A stretch of 64,000 nt of DNA, taken from the NCBI GenBank assembly GCA_021203365.1, contig JAJQBI010000012.1, forward strand, positions 1-64,000, read 5' to 3'. Numbering within the stretch: the first letter of the stretch is position 1; each line of letters opens with the position of its first letter. The DNA comes from Clostridiales bacterium (GTDB lineage: Bacteria > Bacillota > Clostridia > Lachnospirales > Lachnospiraceae). The position numbers were made by a program, and so were the translations under genes. This document shows positions 39,349-50,061 of the stretch, piece after piece. Below the pieces are notes generated by a model. It worked only from the letters and a program-made list of their open reading frames with translations, had not been told where the DNA came from and ran no database searches.

Positions 39349-39786
39349 TCATTCCCGGGTCATAAGAACCGCGTCCTCCACAGGGTCTGTATAATAATTC
39401 CTGCGCAGGCCGTCCTGCCGAAAGCCAAAACGGCTGTACAGCCCAATCGCCCGTTCATTTCCCCTGCGCACTTCCAGATGAAGCCGCTTCACGCCCCGCC
39501 GGGCCGCAAGCTCTGTCAGGTTCCTCATGAGAAAGGAGCCGATTCCCTCTCCCTGCCGGTCCCTCCGGACCGCCACATTCACCACGTCCCCCTCATCCAG
39601 AACCATAAGAACCCCACAGTATCCCAGAATACAGTTTCCTTTTTCATCGGCCGCCACAAGAAACAGAGTATCCTTCCGTCTCAGAAAATCCAGGAAGCTC
39701 TCCCTGGACCAGCCGGGGGAAAACAGGTCTTCCTCCATCTCCATCACCGGTCCCAGATCGTCCTCACACATCTCCCGCAGAATCAT
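39349..39786 (-). CDS. rimI: Ribosomal protein S18-alanine N-acetyltransferase
   Basis: GNAT motif VRRDRQGEGIGSFLM; flanked by tsaB. Confidence 0.88.
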   Translation of the reverse strand: MILREMCEDDLGPVMEMEEDLFSPGWSRESFLDFLRRKDTLFLVAADEKGNCILGYCGVLMVLDEGDVVNVAVRRDRQGEGIGSFLMRNLTELAARRGVKRLHLEVRRGNERAIGLYSRFGFRQDGLRRNYYTDPVEDAVLMTRE

Positions 39787-40532
39787 ACCGGGTTCTCCCG
39801 TAGCCTCTGGGCGCGCTCCCGCTCCGCCTGAGAAAGGCGGAGATAATCCGGACAGTGCTCCGCAGCGGTCTGCGTTTTTCCTTCATTATAATATAGCATC
39901 CCCAGAGTTCCCACCGCGGCGGCTCTCTGGCGATTCAGATGGGCCGGGGCATAGCCATGGGAAACTCTCAGCTTTTCCTCTATAATCTCCCGATATACCG
40001 GAACCCCGTCGCCCAGAAAGGTCACCGGCTCCTCCAGATGATTCAGAAATTCCGTAAGCTCCTCAATTCCCATCGCCGTCTGTGCCTTCACCGTCTGAAG
40101 TCTGTGCTCCGAAAACCGGAACACGCCTGTGTACACCTGCTTCCTCCTGGCATCCATGATGGGGCAGACCAGGCCTGCTGTGTCAAAAAGATTCCAGGCA
40201 AGGGCCTCCACCGTAGGAACCGCCACCAGAGGCTTATCCAGGGCAAGCCCCAGCCCCTTGGCTGTGGCGGAGCCGATGCGAAGCCCGGTAAAGGAGCCGG
40301 GGCCGGCCGCCACCGCGATGGCATCCACCTCCGTCAGATCCGTCTCTGTCATTTTCACAATTTCATCCAGCATGGGAAGCAGGGTCTGAGAATGGGTTTT
40401 CTTATAGTTCACAGTATATTCCGCCAGAAGAGTGTCCCCTTCCACCAGGGCCACAGAGGCCACCATCCCCGAGCTGTCCAGTGCGAGAAGCCTTGCCGGC
40501 CTGTCTGCGCTCTTTTCCTTTCCCTCAGGCAT
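39783..40532 (-). CDS. tsaB: tRNA threonylcarbamoyladenosine biosynthesis protein TsaB
   Basis: LLALDSSGMVASVALV, AAGPGSFTGLRIG; start at RBS-preceded ATG 40532. Confidence 0.93.
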   Translation of the reverse strand: MPEGKEKSADRPARLLALDSSGMVASVALVEGDTLLAEYTVNYKKTHSQTLLPMLDEIVKMTETDLTEVDAIAVAAGPGSFTGLRIGSATAKGLGLALDKPLVAVPTVEALAWNLFDTAGLVCPIMDARRKQVYTGVFRFSEHRLQTVKAQTAMGIEELTEFLNHLEEPVTFLGDGVPVYREIIEEKLRVSHGYAPAHLNRQRAAAVGTLGMLYYNEGKTQTAAEHCPDYLRLSQAERERAQRLRENPV

Positions 40533-40968
40533 CCGTTTTTCCTCCTGTCTCTGTAATGGTAATGCAGCGGTAATCAAATCCCTTCTCCACATCTCTGTCA
40601 ATCCGGATCTCTGTCCGTTTCTCCGGCAGGATGTCCCAAATCCGGCCGGCCCACTCAATCAGACAGATTCCCTCCCCGAAAAAATAATCGTCATAACCGA
40701 TCTCTTCCATTTCCTCTATGTCCTCAATCCGGTATACATCAAAATGATACAGGGGCAGCCGCCCGCCCCCGTATTCCTGCAAAATGGTAAACGTAGGACT
40801 GTTGACCGGCTCCCTGATTCCAAGGCCGGCCGCCACGCCCTGGGTGAAAACCGTCTTTCCGGCTCCCAGGTCCCCGTCCAGGGTAAAAATCTCTCCCGCC
40901 CCGGCGTGCTTCCCAATCTCCTCCCCGGCTCTGCGGGTTTCCTCCGGTGTATATGTCTCAATGGTCAT
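40525..40968 (-). CDS. tsaE: tRNA threonylcarbamoyladenosine biosynthesis ATPase TsaE
   Basis: Walker A DGDLGAGKTVFTQG; SPTFTILQEY. Confidence 0.94.
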   Translation of the reverse strand: MTIETYTPEETRRAGEEIGKHAGAGEIFTLDGDLGAGKTVFTQGVAAGLGIREPVNSPTFTILQEYGGGRLPLYHFDVYRIEDIEEMEEIGYDDYFFGEGICLIEWAGRIWDILPEKRTEIRIDRDVEKGFDYRCITITETGGKTDA

Positions 40969-41064
40969 ACTTTCCCTGCCTTTTTTCTTGCATATTTATC
41001 TTTGCAATATTATAATAAAGCGAAAACGAAAAAACAATACTTTTTGAAAAGGAGTACAAAAACA

Positions 41065-41583
41065 ATGGAAAATCCTGTTGTTACAATTACAATGGAAAAC
41101 GGCGATGTCATGAAGGCGGAGCTGTACCCGGACATTGCTCCCAATACGGTAAACAATTTTATCAGCCTGGTAAAAAAGGGATTCTATGACGGTCTGATCT
41201 TTCACCGCGTCATCAATGGATTCATGATTCAGGGCGGCTGCCCGGACGGGAACGGCATGGGCGGCCCCGGATACAGCATCCGCGGCGAATTTGCCCAGAA
41301 TGGCTTTCCCAATGATCTGGCCCATAAACCGGGGGTTCTGTCCATGGCAAGAGCCATGCATCCCAATTCCGCCGGAAGCCAGTTCTTCATCATGCACAAG
41401 GCGGCACCCCATCTGGACGGAAGCTACGCGGCCTTTGGCCAGATAACCGAAGGCATGGACGTGGTAAACCGCATCGCCCAGGAGGACACCGATTACAGCG
41501 ACCGTCCTCTGGACGAACAGAAAATCCGCACCATGACCGTGGAAACCTTCGGTGTAGACTATCCGGAACCGGAAAAATGCTGA
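41065..41583 (+). CDS. Peptidyl-prolyl cis-trans isomerase, cyclophilin type
   Basis: NFISLVKKGFYDGLIFHRVINGFMIQGG; AAGGAG RBS before ATG 41065. Confidence 0.94.
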   Translation: MENPVVTITMENGDVMKAELYPDIAPNTVNNFISLVKKGFYDGLIFHRVINGFMIQGGCPDGNGMGGPGYSIRGEFAQNGFPNDLAHKPGVLSMARAMHPNSAGSQFFIMHKAAPHLDGSYAAFGQITEGMDVVNRIAQEDTDYSDRPLDEQKIRTMTVETFGVDYPEPEKC

Positions 41584-41604
41584 TATATCCGGAATCCGGA
41601 ATGG

Positions 41605-42276
41605 TCACCTAGCCATTCCGGACTCCGGAAACAGTTTTACCCCCTCCGGTGTCCGGGCAAAATACAGCTCCCGTTCTCTCTGAAGCTCCGCCCGGCCTCC
41701 GGTGGCCTCCGTAACCGCTTTTTCCACCGTTCCGATCCGGTCCGCGGGAACCAGAAGCTTTAACCGGACTCGATTCGTATATTCCGCCTCCAGAATGGGC
41801 AGCTCCTGTTCTCCGGCAAAATACTGAAGTCTTCCAAGCGCTGTGTAATCTGTGCCGATGGCCAGGGAAAAGCCGTGGATTTTCTCTACCACTACGGCGG
41901 CGCGCAGACCCTCCGACGCGGCCCGTGAATAGGCCCGCGTCAGGCCGCCCGTTCCCAGCAGAATCCCGCCGAAATACCGGGTGACGACCACCACAGCGTT
42001 GTGAATATCCTCCCCGAGAAGCACGTCCAGGATGGGTCTCCCCGCCGTACCGGAAGGCTCCCCGTCATCCCCCGCCCGGGTAAATTCCCGGTTCTGGCCT
42101 ACCGTATAGGCATAACAGTTGTGACGGGCATCCCAGTATTTCTTCCGGGTTCTCTCAATAAAAGCCAGCGCTTCCTCCTCCGTTTCCGCCGGGTATGCAC
42201 CGGCAATGAAACGGGATTTTTTTTCTGTAATTTCCCCTTCGCCGCCTGTATAAATGGTTTTATATTTTTCAAGCAT
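41605..42276 (-). CDS. YigZ/IMPACT family protein
   Basis: EKKSRFIAGAYPAETEEEALAFI, DDGEPSGTAGRPIL. Confidence 0.93.
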   Translation of the reverse strand: MLEKYKTIYTGGEGEITEKKSRFIAGAYPAETEEEALAFIERTRKKYWDARHNCYAYTVGQNREFTRAGDDGEPSGTAGRPILDVLLGEDIHNAVVVVTRYFGGILLGTGGLTRAYSRAASEGLRAAVVVEKIHGFSLAIGTDYTALGRLQYFAGEQELPILEAEYTNRVRLKLLVPADRIGTVEKAVTEATGGRAELQRERELYFARTPEGVKLFPESGMAR

Positions 42277-42300
42277 TCTCCTGCCTCCGGATTGTCCAAT

Positions 42301-42336
42301 ACTGCGGGCAAGCTGTGTTTACAGACTTCCCGCAGT
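42301..42336. other. Strong hairpin in divergent intergenic region (yigZ 5' leader)
   Basis: ACTGCGGG..CTGT GTTT ACAG..CCCGCAGT. Confidence 0.6.
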
Positions 42337-42470
42337 TATATTTTAATATAAGAGGGAATATTACACAACGAAAAATTATAAAAGAAGACAGAATGTGAAT
42401 TTTTATTTTTGGGGTTCCTTTCACATACCCGATTTGTTATAATGAAAAGAACTTTTAAAGGAGGAATATC

Positions 42471-45029
42471 ATGAATTTTGGCAGACAATCCACCTCAAAG
42501 AAGCGGAATGCCCTGACTTCCCGCTCGTCCATGATGGGAAAACGCGCCCATGTCTCACTGATCCGGGTTCTTTTCTTTTCTCTGATTGCGGTTTGTGTGA
42601 TGGGCATCTGCGTTGGCGTGGGTTCCATCAGCGGGATCATTGCCAACGCGCCGGATGTGGACGAAATTGACATCACCCCCCTTGGATACGCCACCACTCT
42701 GTACGACGACGCCGGCAACAAGCTCCGCCAGCTTTCCTCAGCGGACTCCAACCGTATTCTGGTCTCCATCGACCAGATCCCCGAGAGCCTGCAGAACGCG
42801 GTGGTAGCCATTGAGGACGAGCGTTTTTATGAGCATAACGGCATTGATGTAACAGGCATTCTCCGCGCCGCGGTCAACGCGGTCACCACCGGAAGCTTTT
42901 CCGAAGGTGCCAGCACCATCACGCAGCAGCTGCTGAAGAACAACGTATTCACGGAATGGACAAGCGAAACCACGCTTCTGGAACGCTTCACCCGTAAATT
43001 CCAGGAGCAGTACCTGGCCCTTCAGGTGGAGAAAATATATGACAAACAGACCATTCTGGAGAATTATCTGAATACCATCAACCTGGGGGCCGGCACCTAC
43101 GGTGTACAGGCCGCCTCCAAGCAGTACTTTAACAAGGATGTGTGGGATCTGACCCTTTCCGAATGCGCGGTTCTGGCGGGGATCACGCAGAATCCCACCA
43201 AATACAACCCCATCACCAATCCGGAAGACAATGCCACAAGGCGCCAGGAGGTTCTGGAGCACATGCTGGACCAGGGATACATCACACAGGCAGAATATGA
43301 CGAAGCCATCAGCGACGATGTATACACCCGCATCCAGGAAGCGCAGAATGAACAGGACGACAGCAGCAGCACCGTATATACCTATTTCGAGGATGAGCTG
43401 ATCGATCAGGTGATCAACGACCTGATGAGCATCAAGGGATATTCCAGAACACAGGCACAGAATCTGGTTTACAGCGGCGGCCTTCAGATCATGACCACCC
43501 AGGATCCGGATATCCAGGCAATCCTGGACGAGGAATACGCGGACGAAAGCAATTTCCCATCCTCCACAGAATACCTGCTGGATTACGCGCTGACCGTCAC
43601 GGACGCAGAGGGAAACACGGTCAATTACAGCGATGAGATGATGGAGACCTATTTCCAGGGTTTATACGGCGATTCCTTTGACCTGCTCTTCAGCTCTACA
43701 GAGGAGGGGCAGACCTATGTGGATGAGTACCGCAACACCATTGTGGCGGGTGGAAGCACGGTGGTGGCGGAGAGTGTGACCTTCACACCCCAGCCCCAGT
43801 CCTCCATGAGTGTGATCGACCAGCACACCGGCTATGTGAAGGCCATTGTGGGCGGACGGGGGGAAAAGACCGCCAGCCTGACTCTGAACCGGGCCACGGA
43901 CACCACCCGGCAGCCGGGATCCACCTTCAAGATCCTGTCCACCTACGCGCCGGCTCTGAACGAGCTTGGACAAAGTCTGGCAACCACCTATGTAGATGAA
44001 GAATACTACTATCCCGACGGCTCCGAGGTCAAGAACGCCAGCCTGTCCTACAGCGGCACCACCACCATCCGAAGAGCCATCACCAACTCCATCAACGTGG
44101 TCGCTGTCAAATGTCTGGAGACAGTTACGCCGGAGCTTGGCCTTCAGTACCTGGATAATTTCGGCTTTACCACCCTTGCCCATGGCGATGAGGAGGATAC
44201 CGCCGCGGACGGAACCGTATATACGGACGCCAATCTCTCCACGGCTCTGGGCGGAATCACCTACGGAGTCACAAACGTAGAGCTGTGCGCGGCATACGCG
44301 GCCATCGCCAACGGCGGCAATTATATCAAACCCATTTACTACACACAGATTCTGGACCACGACGGAAACGTCCTGATCGACAATACCTCCGTCTCCCGCT
44401 CTGTAATCAAGGAGAGCACCGCCTACCTTCTCACCAGCGCCATGGAAGATGTAGTGTCCTCCGGAACCGGTATGGCCTGCCAGCTTGACAATATGGCCGT
44501 GGCCGGAAAGACCGGTACCACAGAATCCTACAATGACCTGTGGTTTGTGGGCTACACTCCCTATTACACCTGCGCGGTATGGTCCGGCTATGACAACAAC
44601 CAGGAGATTCCCTCTGACGCCAGGAATTTCCATAAGAACCTGTGGAAAAAGGTAATGACCCGTATCCACGAGAATCTGGAATACCAGGATTTCACAGTTC
44701 CCTCCAGTGTGGAAAAAATCTCTGTCTGCTCTGAGACCGGACTGCTGCCCAGAGCCGGATGCACGGTCATCACCGAGTATTTCGACATAGGCTCTGAACC
44801 TACTGAATACTGTGAGGAGCATTACTACGACGCCTATTACGAGGATGAGGACGAGGACGATACGGATACAGTCACCGTAGAGGATACTACCACCGATACT
44901 TCCTCCGGAACGGACACCGACGATTCCTATTACGAGGACAGCTATGAGGACTCCGATACCTCCTATTATGAGGATTGGGATTACGACTCCTCCGATTCAG
45001 GAGATGGCTGGATTGATTACTACGATTAG
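42471..45029 (+). CDS. Class A penicillin-binding protein (PBP1A family) with acidic Tyr/Asp/Ser-rich C-terminal tail
   Basis: Transglycosylase EDERFYEHNGID, TQQLLKN; transpeptidase STFK and KTGTT motifs. Confidence 0.95.
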   Translation: MNFGRQSTSKKRNALTSRSSMMGKRAHVSLIRVLFFSLIAVCVMGICVGVGSISGIIANAPDVDEIDITPLGYATTLYDDAGNKLRQLSSADSNRILVSIDQIPESLQNAVVAIEDERFYEHNGIDVTGILRAAVNAVTTGSFSEGASTITQQLLKNNVFTEWTSETTLLERFTRKFQEQYLALQVEKIYDKQTILENYLNTINLGAGTYGVQAASKQYFNKDVWDLTLSECAVLAGITQNPTKYNPITNPEDNATRRQEVLEHMLDQGYITQAEYDEAISDDVYTRIQEAQNEQDDSSSTVYTYFEDELIDQVINDLMSIKGYSRTQAQNLVYSGGLQIMTTQDPDIQAILDEEYADESNFPSSTEYLLDYALTVTDAEGNTVNYSDEMMETYFQGLYGDSFDLLFSSTEEGQTYVDEYRNTIVAGGSTVVAESVTFTPQPQSSMSVIDQHTGYVKAIVGGRGEKTASLTLNRATDTTRQPGSTFKILSTYAPALNELGQSLATTYVDEEYYYPDGSEVKNASLSYSGTTTIRRAITNSINVVAVKCLETVTPELGLQYLDNFGFTTLAHGDEEDTAADGTVYTDANLSTALGGITYGVTNVELCAAYAAIANGGNYIKPIYYTQILDHDGNVLIDNTSVSRSVIKESTAYLLTSAMEDVVSSGTGMACQLDNMAVAGKTGTTESYNDLWFVGYTPYYTCAVWSGYDNNQEIPSDARNFHKNLWKKVMTRIHENLEYQDFTVPSSVEKISVCSETGLLPRAGCTVITEYFDIGSEPTEYCEEHYYDAYYEDEDEDDTDTVTVEDTTTDTSSGTDTDDSYYEDSYEDSDTSYYEDWDYDSSDSGDGWIDYYD

Positions 45030-45046
45030 AATACGCGGATATAAGA

Positions 45047-45090
45047 ACTGCGGGGCTCCGGAAATTATTCCCGGAACCCCGCAGTTTTTT
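45047..45090 (+). terminator. Terminator after PBP gene
   Basis: AACTGCGGGGCTCCGG...CCGGAACCCCGCAGTTTTTTT. Confidence 0.85.
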
Positions 45091-45116
45091 TGTCCTCAGA
45101 AACAGCTTCAAAAAGC

Positions 45117-46046
45117 TCAGAGGCGCTTTCTCGCTATATTTTCCTGTACCCGCTTGTACAGCTCCTCCGCAGCGTTGTAACCCATCTTCTTCTGTCTGTG
45201 ATTCACCGCAGCCGCCTCCACAATAATCGCCAGATTCCGGCCGGGACGGATGGGAAGGGAATGGCATACCACCTTGTTCCCAAGATACTCTGTATACTCC
45301 TCGTGAAGACCGAGGCGGTCATATTCCTTATCCCGGTCCCATTCCTCAAGCTTGATAACCAGATCAATGGACTGGGTATTTTTCACGCTCTCAATTCCAA
45401 ACAGAGTTTTCACGTCTATGATTCCGATTCCTCGAAGCTCAATAAAATGGCGGGTAATATCCGGTGCGGATCCCACCAGAGTCACATCGCTGACCTTGCG
45501 AAGCTCCACCACATCGTCGCTTACCAGACGATGCCCTCTCTTAATCAGCTCCAGAGCCGCCTCGCTTTTTCCGATTCCGCTCTCTCCCGTGATCAGGATT
45601 CCCTCACCGTAAACATCCACAAGAACACCGTGAATGGAAATACAGGGCGCCAGCTCAACACCCAGCCATCGGATCAGCTCCGCCATAAGACTGGAGGTGG
45701 TCCGCTCTGTCACAAACGTGGGGACCTGATACTTCAGCGCCAGATCGATCATATCCTGGGAAGGCCGCGTCATGGTGCTGAAAACCACACAGGGAATCCT
45801 GCTGGAAATGAACCGCTCATATTTGAATTTACATTCTTCCTCATTCAGCTGCATCAGATATGTGTATTCCACATAACCGATAATCTGCACGCGCTCATTG
45901 GCAAAGTGCTCCAGATATCCGGTCAGCTGAAGAGCCGGACGGTTGATCTCCGCGGTTTTAATCAGAATCTCAGACATGTCAATCTCAGGCGTCAGGTTGG
46001 TAAGCTCCAGCTCCTGCACCATTTTTGTCAACTGTACACCCTTCAT
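45117..46046 (-). CDS. hprK: HPr kinase/phosphorylase
   Basis: GESGIGKSEAALELIKRGHRLVSDDVVEL, LRGIGIIDV. Confidence 0.96.
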   Translation of the reverse strand: MKGVQLTKMVQELELTNLTPEIDMSEILIKTAEINRPALQLTGYLEHFANERVQIIGYVEYTYLMQLNEEECKFKYERFISSRIPCVVFSTMTRPSQDMIDLALKYQVPTFVTERTTSSLMAELIRWLGVELAPCISIHGVLVDVYGEGILITGESGIGKSEAALELIKRGHRLVSDDVVELRKVSDVTLVGSAPDITRHFIELRGIGIIDVKTLFGIESVKNTQSIDLVIKLEEWDRDKEYDRLGLHEEYTEYLGNKVVCHSLPIRPGRNLAIIVEAAAVNHRQKKMGYNAAEELYKRVQENIARKRL

Positions 46047-46078
46047 ACTATCCTCTTTTCCGGCCCCAGGGGCCAACC

Positions 46079-47926
46079 TCATGTCCCATGGAAAAAATCA
46101 AACACCTGACGGGCGCTCTTTGCATTCATGCTCTCCGTAAGGGTCAGTTCCTCCAGGGACGCCTCCTGTATCTTCTCCACAGATTTAAATTTCCGCAGCA
46201 GGGCTTTTCGACGGGTCTCCCCGATTCCGGGGATATCATCCAGAACAGAGTGAACCTGCTCCCTGCTCCGAAGAGACCGGTGATACTCTATGGCAAACCG
46301 GTGCGCCTCGTCCTGCACACGGGTGATCAGGCGAAATCCCTCACTGGATGTATCAATGGGGATCTCCACATTGTTGTAATACAGTCCCCGGGTCCGGTGA
46401 TGATCGTCCTTCACCATCCCGCACACCGGAATGGAAAGCCCCAGCTTTCCCAGCACCTCCAGAGCAATGTTCACCTGCCCTCTTCCCCCGTCCATGAGAA
46501 TCAGGTCCGGCATACGGGAAAAGCTGTCATACTCTCCATTTCCCTCATGGGTAAAACGGCGGGTGAGCATCTCCTCCATGCTGGCGTAGTCATTTGGCCC
46601 CTGCACCCATTTGATGCGGAATTTCCGGTAGTCACTCCGCTTTGGCTTTCCCTTCTCGTAGACTACCATGGAACCCACAGACTCAAACCCGCTGATATTG
46701 GAAATATCATAGGCTTCCATCCGGACGATCTCCGGCAGCCCAAGCCAGTTTGCCACTTCCTTTACCGCGCCGATGGTGCGTCCTTCCTCCCGGCGGATTC
46801 TCTCCCGGTCCCTGGACAGAACCATCCGTGCGTTCTCCTCCGCCAGCTCCACCAGCTTCTCCTTGGTTCCTTTTTTGGGTACCCGGATATGCGCCTTCGA
46901 ACCCCGGCGGGACGTCAGCCATTCTTCGATCAGAGTCTTATCTTCAATCTCGTCCTGCAGCATAATCTCCCCGGGGATAAAAGGCGTCCCCGCGTAAAAC
47001 TGCTTCAGAAAGCTTGACAGGACCTGCTCTCTTGGATCTCCCCGGGCCACACGAAGATAAAAATGATCCCTTCCGATCAGGCGGCCATCCCGGATAAAAA
47101 ACACCTGAACCACCGCGTCCTGTTCTCTTTTGTCCTCACTTTCATCCATGGCCGCGGCGATCACGTCCCGGTCCTCATTTCCGTAACCCGTGATTTTCTG
47201 ACGCTCCCCGATCCGCCGGATACTGTCGATCTGGTCCCGGTATTCCATGGCGTCCTCATAGCGGAGATCCTCCGCGGCGGCCTGCATCTTCTGAGTCAGA
47301 TCCTCAATGGTATCCTGAAAATCTCCATTGAGGAAGCGCAGAGCCCGGTCTATGTTCTTCCGGTAATCCTCCGGAGAGATTTTCCCCTGACAGGGCGCTG
47401 CACACTGCTTCATGTGATAATAAAGACAGGGGCGCTCCTTTCCCTGATCCCGCGGCAGAACCCGGTTGCAGGAGCGCACCTGGTAAAGCCGGCGCACCAG
47501 CTCGATCACGTCCTTCACCGCGCCGGCGCTGGTGTACGGGCCGAAATACCTGGATTTATCCTTCTTCATGCGGCGGGAAAAAAGCACTCTCGGATAGGTT
47601 TCCCCCATGGTCACCCGGATAAAGGGATAGCTCTTGTCGTCCTTCAGCATGGTGTTGTATCTGGGGCGATGCTCCTTGATCAGGTTGCATTCCAGTACCA
47701 GCGCCTCCAGCTCTGAATCGGTGACGATGTACTCAAACCGGGTGATGTGAGTCACCATCTGTTCGATTTTGGCCCCCTTATTCCGGCTGGACTGAAAATA
47801 CTGGCGTACCCGGTTCTTCAGGACAACGGCCTTCCCCACATAGATAATCTCATCCTTCTCCCCGTGCATAATATACACGCCCGGCCGGGCAGGGAGCTTT
47901 TTCAGCTCCTCTTCAATGTCAAACAC
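46079..47926 (-). CDS. uvrC: Excinuclease ABC subunit C
   Basis: [32 protein letters not shown]; likely GTG start overlapping the ftsH stop. Confidence 0.95.
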   Translation of the reverse strand: MFDIEEELKKLPARPGVYIMHGEKDEIIYVGKAVVLKNRVRQYFQSSRNKGAKIEQMVTHITRFEYIVTDSELEALVLECNLIKEHRPRYNTMLKDDKSYPFIRVTMGETYPRVLFSRRMKKDKSRYFGPYTSAGAVKDVIELVRRLYQVRSCNRVLPRDQGKERPCLYYHMKQCAAPCQGKISPEDYRKNIDRALRFLNGDFQDTIEDLTQKMQAAAEDLRYEDAMEYRDQIDSIRRIGERQKITGYGNEDRDVIAAAMDESEDKREQDAVVQVFFIRDGRLIGRDHFYLRVARGDPREQVLSSFLKQFYAGTPFIPGEIMLQDEIEDKTLIEEWLTSRRGSKAHIRVPKKGTKEKLVELAEENARMVLSRDRERIRREEGRTIGAVKEVANWLGLPEIVRMEAYDISNISGFESVGSMVVYEKGKPKRSDYRKFRIKWVQGPNDYASMEEMLTRRFTHEGNGEYDSFSRMPDLILMDGGRGQVNIALEVLGKLGLSIPVCGMVKDDHHRTRGLYYNNVEIPIDTSSEGFRLITRVQDEAHRFAIEYHRSLRSREQVHSVLDDIPGIGETRRKALLRKFKSVEKIQEASLEELTLTESMNAKSARQVFDFFHGT

Positions 47927-49868
47927 CGGCGGCCTCTTCCGGGAAAACAAGATCCTCCAGGTTTTCCGGAATCTCCATTCCCTTTTCCACCGCCCGGAAA
48001 ATCTTCATGAATTCCTTCCCTGTGATGGTCTCCTTCCGGATCAGATATTCCGCGATCTTATCCAGAGCCTCCCTGTGGCTGCCAATCAGGCGCTTCGCCT
48101 CCTCATAGGAGTCGTGAAGCAGCTTCATAACCTCATGGTCCACCTCGGTGGCGGTGTCGTCGCCGCAGTTCAGCACAGCCCGGCCGGTGAGATACTGATC
48201 CTCCTGGGTAGCCAGCCCCATCAGCCCGAACTTCTCAGACATTCCGTACTGCGTCACCATGGCCCGGGCCACCCGGGTGGCCTGCTCAATGTCGTTGGCC
48301 GCCCCGGTGGTCACCGTGTCAAAAACAATTTCCTCCGCGGCGCGTCCGCCCAGATATCCGATCAGCATGGCTTCCAGCTCTTTCTGGGTATTGAGATACT
48401 TCTCCTCCTCAGGGACCTGCATCACATAGCCCAAAGCTCCCATGGTGCGGGGCACAATGGTGATCTTCTGCACAGGCTCCGCGTCCTTCTGCAGGGCATT
48501 CACCAGGGCATGCCCCACCTCATGGTAGGATACGATCTTTCTCTCCTGGGCGCTGAGGATCCGATCCTTCTTTTCCTTCCCCACAAGCACTACCTCCACA
48601 GATTCCAGGAGATCCTTCTGGGAAACCGCGGTGCGCCCGTTCTTCACCGCCAGAATCGCCGCCTCATTGATCATGTTGGCCAGGTCCGACCCAACCGCTC
48701 CGGAGGTAGCCAGGGCCACCTCTTCAAAGTCCACGCTCTCGTCCAGGTGCACATCCTTGGCGTGTACCTTCAGAATATCCACCCGTCCCTTCAGGTCCGG
48801 CCGGTCCACAATCACACGCCGGTCAAACCGTCCCGGCCGAAGAAGGGCCGGATCCAGCACTTCCGGACGGTTGGTGGCCGCCAGAATCAGAAGCCCCTTG
48901 GAAGTGTCAAAGCCGTCCATCTCCGCCAGAAGCTGATTCAGGGTCTGTTCCCGCTCATCGTTCCCCCCGTAATGAGAATCCCGGGTCTTGCCGATGGCGT
49001 CCACCTCATCGATAAACACAATACAGGGGGCATTCTTCTTGGCCTCCTCAAACAGATCCCGCACACGGGAGGCGCCCACGCCCACAAACATCTCCACAAA
49101 CTCAGACCCGGAGAGGGAGAAAAAGGGCACATGAGCCTCCCCGGCCACCGCCTTGGCCAGCAGCGTCTTGCCGGTTCCGGGGGGACCTACCAGAAGAGCC
49201 CCTTTGGGCAGCTTGGCGCCGATGGCCGTGTATTTCCCCGGGTTATGCAGAAAATCCACAACCTCCTGCAGAGACTCCTTGGCCTCGTCCTGCCCGGCCA
49301 CATCCTGAAAAGTAACTCCTGTCTCCTGCTGCACATAGGCCTTGGCGCGGCTTTTTCCCACGCCCATACCCATGATTCCGCCTCCGCTTCGGTTCATGCG
49401 GCGCATGAAAAGCATCAGAAGACCGAAAAGCACCAGCGTGGGGAGGAGCACACTGATCATCATCGACATAAATTCGGCAAAGGCGTCCGGCGCTTCCTCC
49501 CGGAACACAATCCCCGTCCCCTCCAGGCGCTGGGTCAGCGCGTTCTCATCCTCCATCATTGTGGTGTAATAAGTAGTGTTTTCACTGGAGGAAGCGCTGC
49601 TCTTCACCTCTATGATCAGCGTCTCCGACTGGAGAGTTACCTCCTCCACCTGATCCTTCTCCACCAGCTCTATGAATTTATCATAGGTAATTTCGCTGCT
49701 GCTGTCATTGAGCATATTGGTAAAAAGCGCAAAACACACCAGCGTCACCAGGAGGCAGATCAGAAAGGCCAGAATCGACTGATTGTTTCTATGGGAATTC
49801 GGTTTCTTTGGATTCCCATGCTCCGGATCATTCTCATTCCGGTTGTTATCCAATTGATTGTCCATCAT
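47919..49868 (-). CDS. ftsH: ATP-dependent zinc metalloprotease FtsH
   Basis: [21 protein letters not shown] second region of homology; zinc motif present as HEVGH. Confidence 0.97.
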   Translation of the reverse strand: MMDNQLDNNRNENDPEHGNPKKPNSHRNNQSILAFLICLLVTLVCFALFTNMLNDSSSEITYDKFIELVEKDQVEEVTLQSETLIIEVKSSASSSENTTYYTTMMEDENALTQRLEGTGIVFREEAPDAFAEFMSMMISVLLPTLVLFGLLMLFMRRMNRSGGGIMGMGVGKSRAKAYVQQETGVTFQDVAGQDEAKESLQEVVDFLHNPGKYTAIGAKLPKGALLVGPPGTGKTLLAKAVAGEAHVPFFSLSGSEFVEMFVGVGASRVRDLFEEAKKNAPCIVFIDEVDAIGKTRDSHYGGNDEREQTLNQLLAEMDGFDTSKGLLILAATNRPEVLDPALLRPGRFDRRVIVDRPDLKGRVDILKVHAKDVHLDESVDFEEVALATSGAVGSDLANMINEAAILAVKNGRTAVSQKDLLESVEVVLVGKEKKDRILSAQERKIVSYHEVGHALVNALQKDAEPVQKITIVPRTMGALGYVMQVPEEEKYLNTQKELEAMLIGYLGGRAAEEIVFDTVTTGAANDIEQATRVARAMVTQYGMSEKFGLMGLATQEDQYLTGRAVLNCGDDTATEVDHEVMKLLHDSYEEAKRLIGSHREALDKIAEYLIRKETITGKEFMKIFRAVEKGMEIPENLEDLVFPEEAAGV

Positions 49869-50061
49869 TTTCCTCCTTTTGTAATGGCGTTTTCCTTTGC
49901 TTCTCTCTGGAAAAACGTCCCCTTCATTATAATGATAATTTTTCTATAAATCAACCGGGATATTGCGAAAATCTTTCCACAAACGGGGAAAATTGTAGTA
50001 TACTGGAATAAGTGTTTCTACACAGTACATGTGATTCTTGAAAAAGTGAGGAAAACAGCTG

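Noticed and set aside
40432-41064. 5' extension of the cyclophilin ORF
   Set aside because: Start with RBS is at 41065; the extension is antisense to tsaB/tsaE.
47916-49949. 677-aa ORF on + strand
   Set aside because: Antisense shadow of ftsH, which is unambiguous on the minus strand.
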